Shown here one piece after another: positions 4,862-5,018 of a DNA stretch of 5,018 nt. The notes beneath the pieces were generated by a model that saw only the letters and a list, made by a program, of their open reading frames with translations, had not been told where the DNA came from and ran no database searches. The translations under genes and the position numbers were made by a program. Each line of letters begins with the position of its first letter. Position 1 is the stretch's first letter. The DNA is from an uncultured Atopobiaceae bacterium (GTDB lineage: Bacteria > Actinomycetota > Coriobacteriia > Coriobacteriales > Atopobiaceae): the NCBI GenBank assembly GCA_947581665.1, contig CANPVI010000127.1:1-5018 (forward strand), written 5' to 3'.

Positions 4862-5012
4862 GGCGGAGGGAGGGCTGAACGGTCCAGTGGACCGTTCAGA
4901 GCGCGCAGCTACAAAAATGGGTCTTTACGCTGCGCGCACAGTCGAACTCCCGAGACACTGGGTGCCCAACGGTTTTCAAGACCGCCGCATTCAACCGCTC
5001 TGCCATCCCTCC
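4862..5012 (-). pseudogene. Disrupted second copy of tRNA-Ser(UGA), interrupted in the T-loop
   Basis: From 5012 down to 4942 the minus strand is identical to the intact tRNA-Ser from its first base through TTCGA of the T-loop, including the UGA anticodon and variable arm. The next 67 nt (4941-4875) are unrelated to the tRNA. Then CCCTCCCTCCGCC (4874-4862) matches the last part of the T-stem, the acceptor strand, the discriminator and CC of the intact gene over 13 nt, with G in place of the final A of CCA. Relative to the intact gene, 4 nt (ATCT) are replaced by 67 nt. The T-arm cannot form, so the copy should be non-functional as it stands, although both acceptor strands survive. Assembly error must be considered, because the shared block ends exactly at the window edge. 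Confidence 0.75.
4875..4941. repeat. 67-nt palindrome-rich segment inserted in the tRNA-Ser copy
   Basis: The segment consists almost wholly of two perfect hairpins. The first is CTGAACGGTCC/GGACCGTTCAG (4875-4899, 11-bp stem, AGT loop). The second is GCGCGCAGC (4901-4909) with GCTGCGCGC (4929-4937) around a 19-nt loop containing AAAAATGGGTCT. The segment starts CTG and ends CAG, but no longer terminal repeat and no target-site duplication is visible. It resembles a short non-coding palindromic repeat of the REP/MITE kind; the class is inference. Confidence 0.6.
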
Positions 5013-5018
5013 GTGGGG
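4942..5018. repeat. 77-bp direct repeat, copy 2, ending at the window edge
   Basis: Identical to 4715-4791. It covers the 5' part of the disrupted tRNA-Ser copy plus 6 nt of its upstream flank. The right limit of the match is the window edge, so the true repeat may be longer. Confidence 0.95.

Noticed and set aside
4570..4878. Small open frames on both strands over the tRNA-Ser region
   Set aside because: They read through a structurally complete tRNA and a perfect palindrome and have no protein-like features.
4862..5012. A self-splicing or enzymatically spliced tRNA intron
   Set aside because: 67 nt is far too short for a group I intron. Joining the flanks would leave 4 nt of the T-arm missing, and splicing-endonuclease introns are not known in bacteria.
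4697..5018. CRISPR array or integron-like array from the repeated 77-bp block
   Set aside because: There are only two copies, both explained by tRNA-Ser sequence, and no associated gene is visible.

Overview
The window is GC-rich (roughly two thirds G+C, judged by eye). It carries near-consensus AGGAGG ribosome binding sites, a CIRCE operator before groES, a superoxide reductase of the anaerobe type, and a subtilase ending in PVYRLYN repeats. Together these suggest an anaerobic high-GC Gram-positive, most likely a Coriobacteriia member (Collinsella/Olsenella/Atopobium group). The taxonomic call is inference from gene content and composition.

Layout. On the minus strand at the left edge lies the chaperonin operon groES-groEL, with groEL cut by the window after 64 codons. 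Its promoter and HrcA/CIRCE operator sit at about 630-695. Divergent from it is a plus-strand gene (888-1772) for an uncharacterised, single-pass, membrane-anchored extracytoplasmic protein, followed by GC-rich hairpins and a terminator-like stem-loop. Next comes a desulfoferrodoxin-type superoxide reductase (2073-2453), followed by a strong stem-loop. Then a secreted subtilisin-like S8 protease (2670-4619) with signal peptide, I9-like propeptide, complete catalytic triad and three C-terminal DUF5648-like repeats. A perfect 27-bp-stem palindrome (4629-4685) separates this protease from a convergent tRNA-Ser(UGA) gene (4697-4785, minus).

The right end is the most unusual part. A second copy of the same tRNA-Ser begins at 5012 (minus). 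It is identical to the intact copy through the 5' half of the T-loop, is then interrupted by 67 nt made almost wholly of two perfect hairpins, and resumes with the last 13 nt of the tRNA 3' end. The identical block shared by the two copies and running to the window edge is exactly 77 nt. That is also a common de Bruijn assembly k-mer, so the window may end at a contig end and assembly should be excluded before a biological reading.

The genes do not form one pathway. GroES/GroEL and the superoxide reductase both belong to stress protection, while the membrane protein and the protease act at or outside the cell surface. Apart from groES-groEL, each gene appears to be transcribed on its own.
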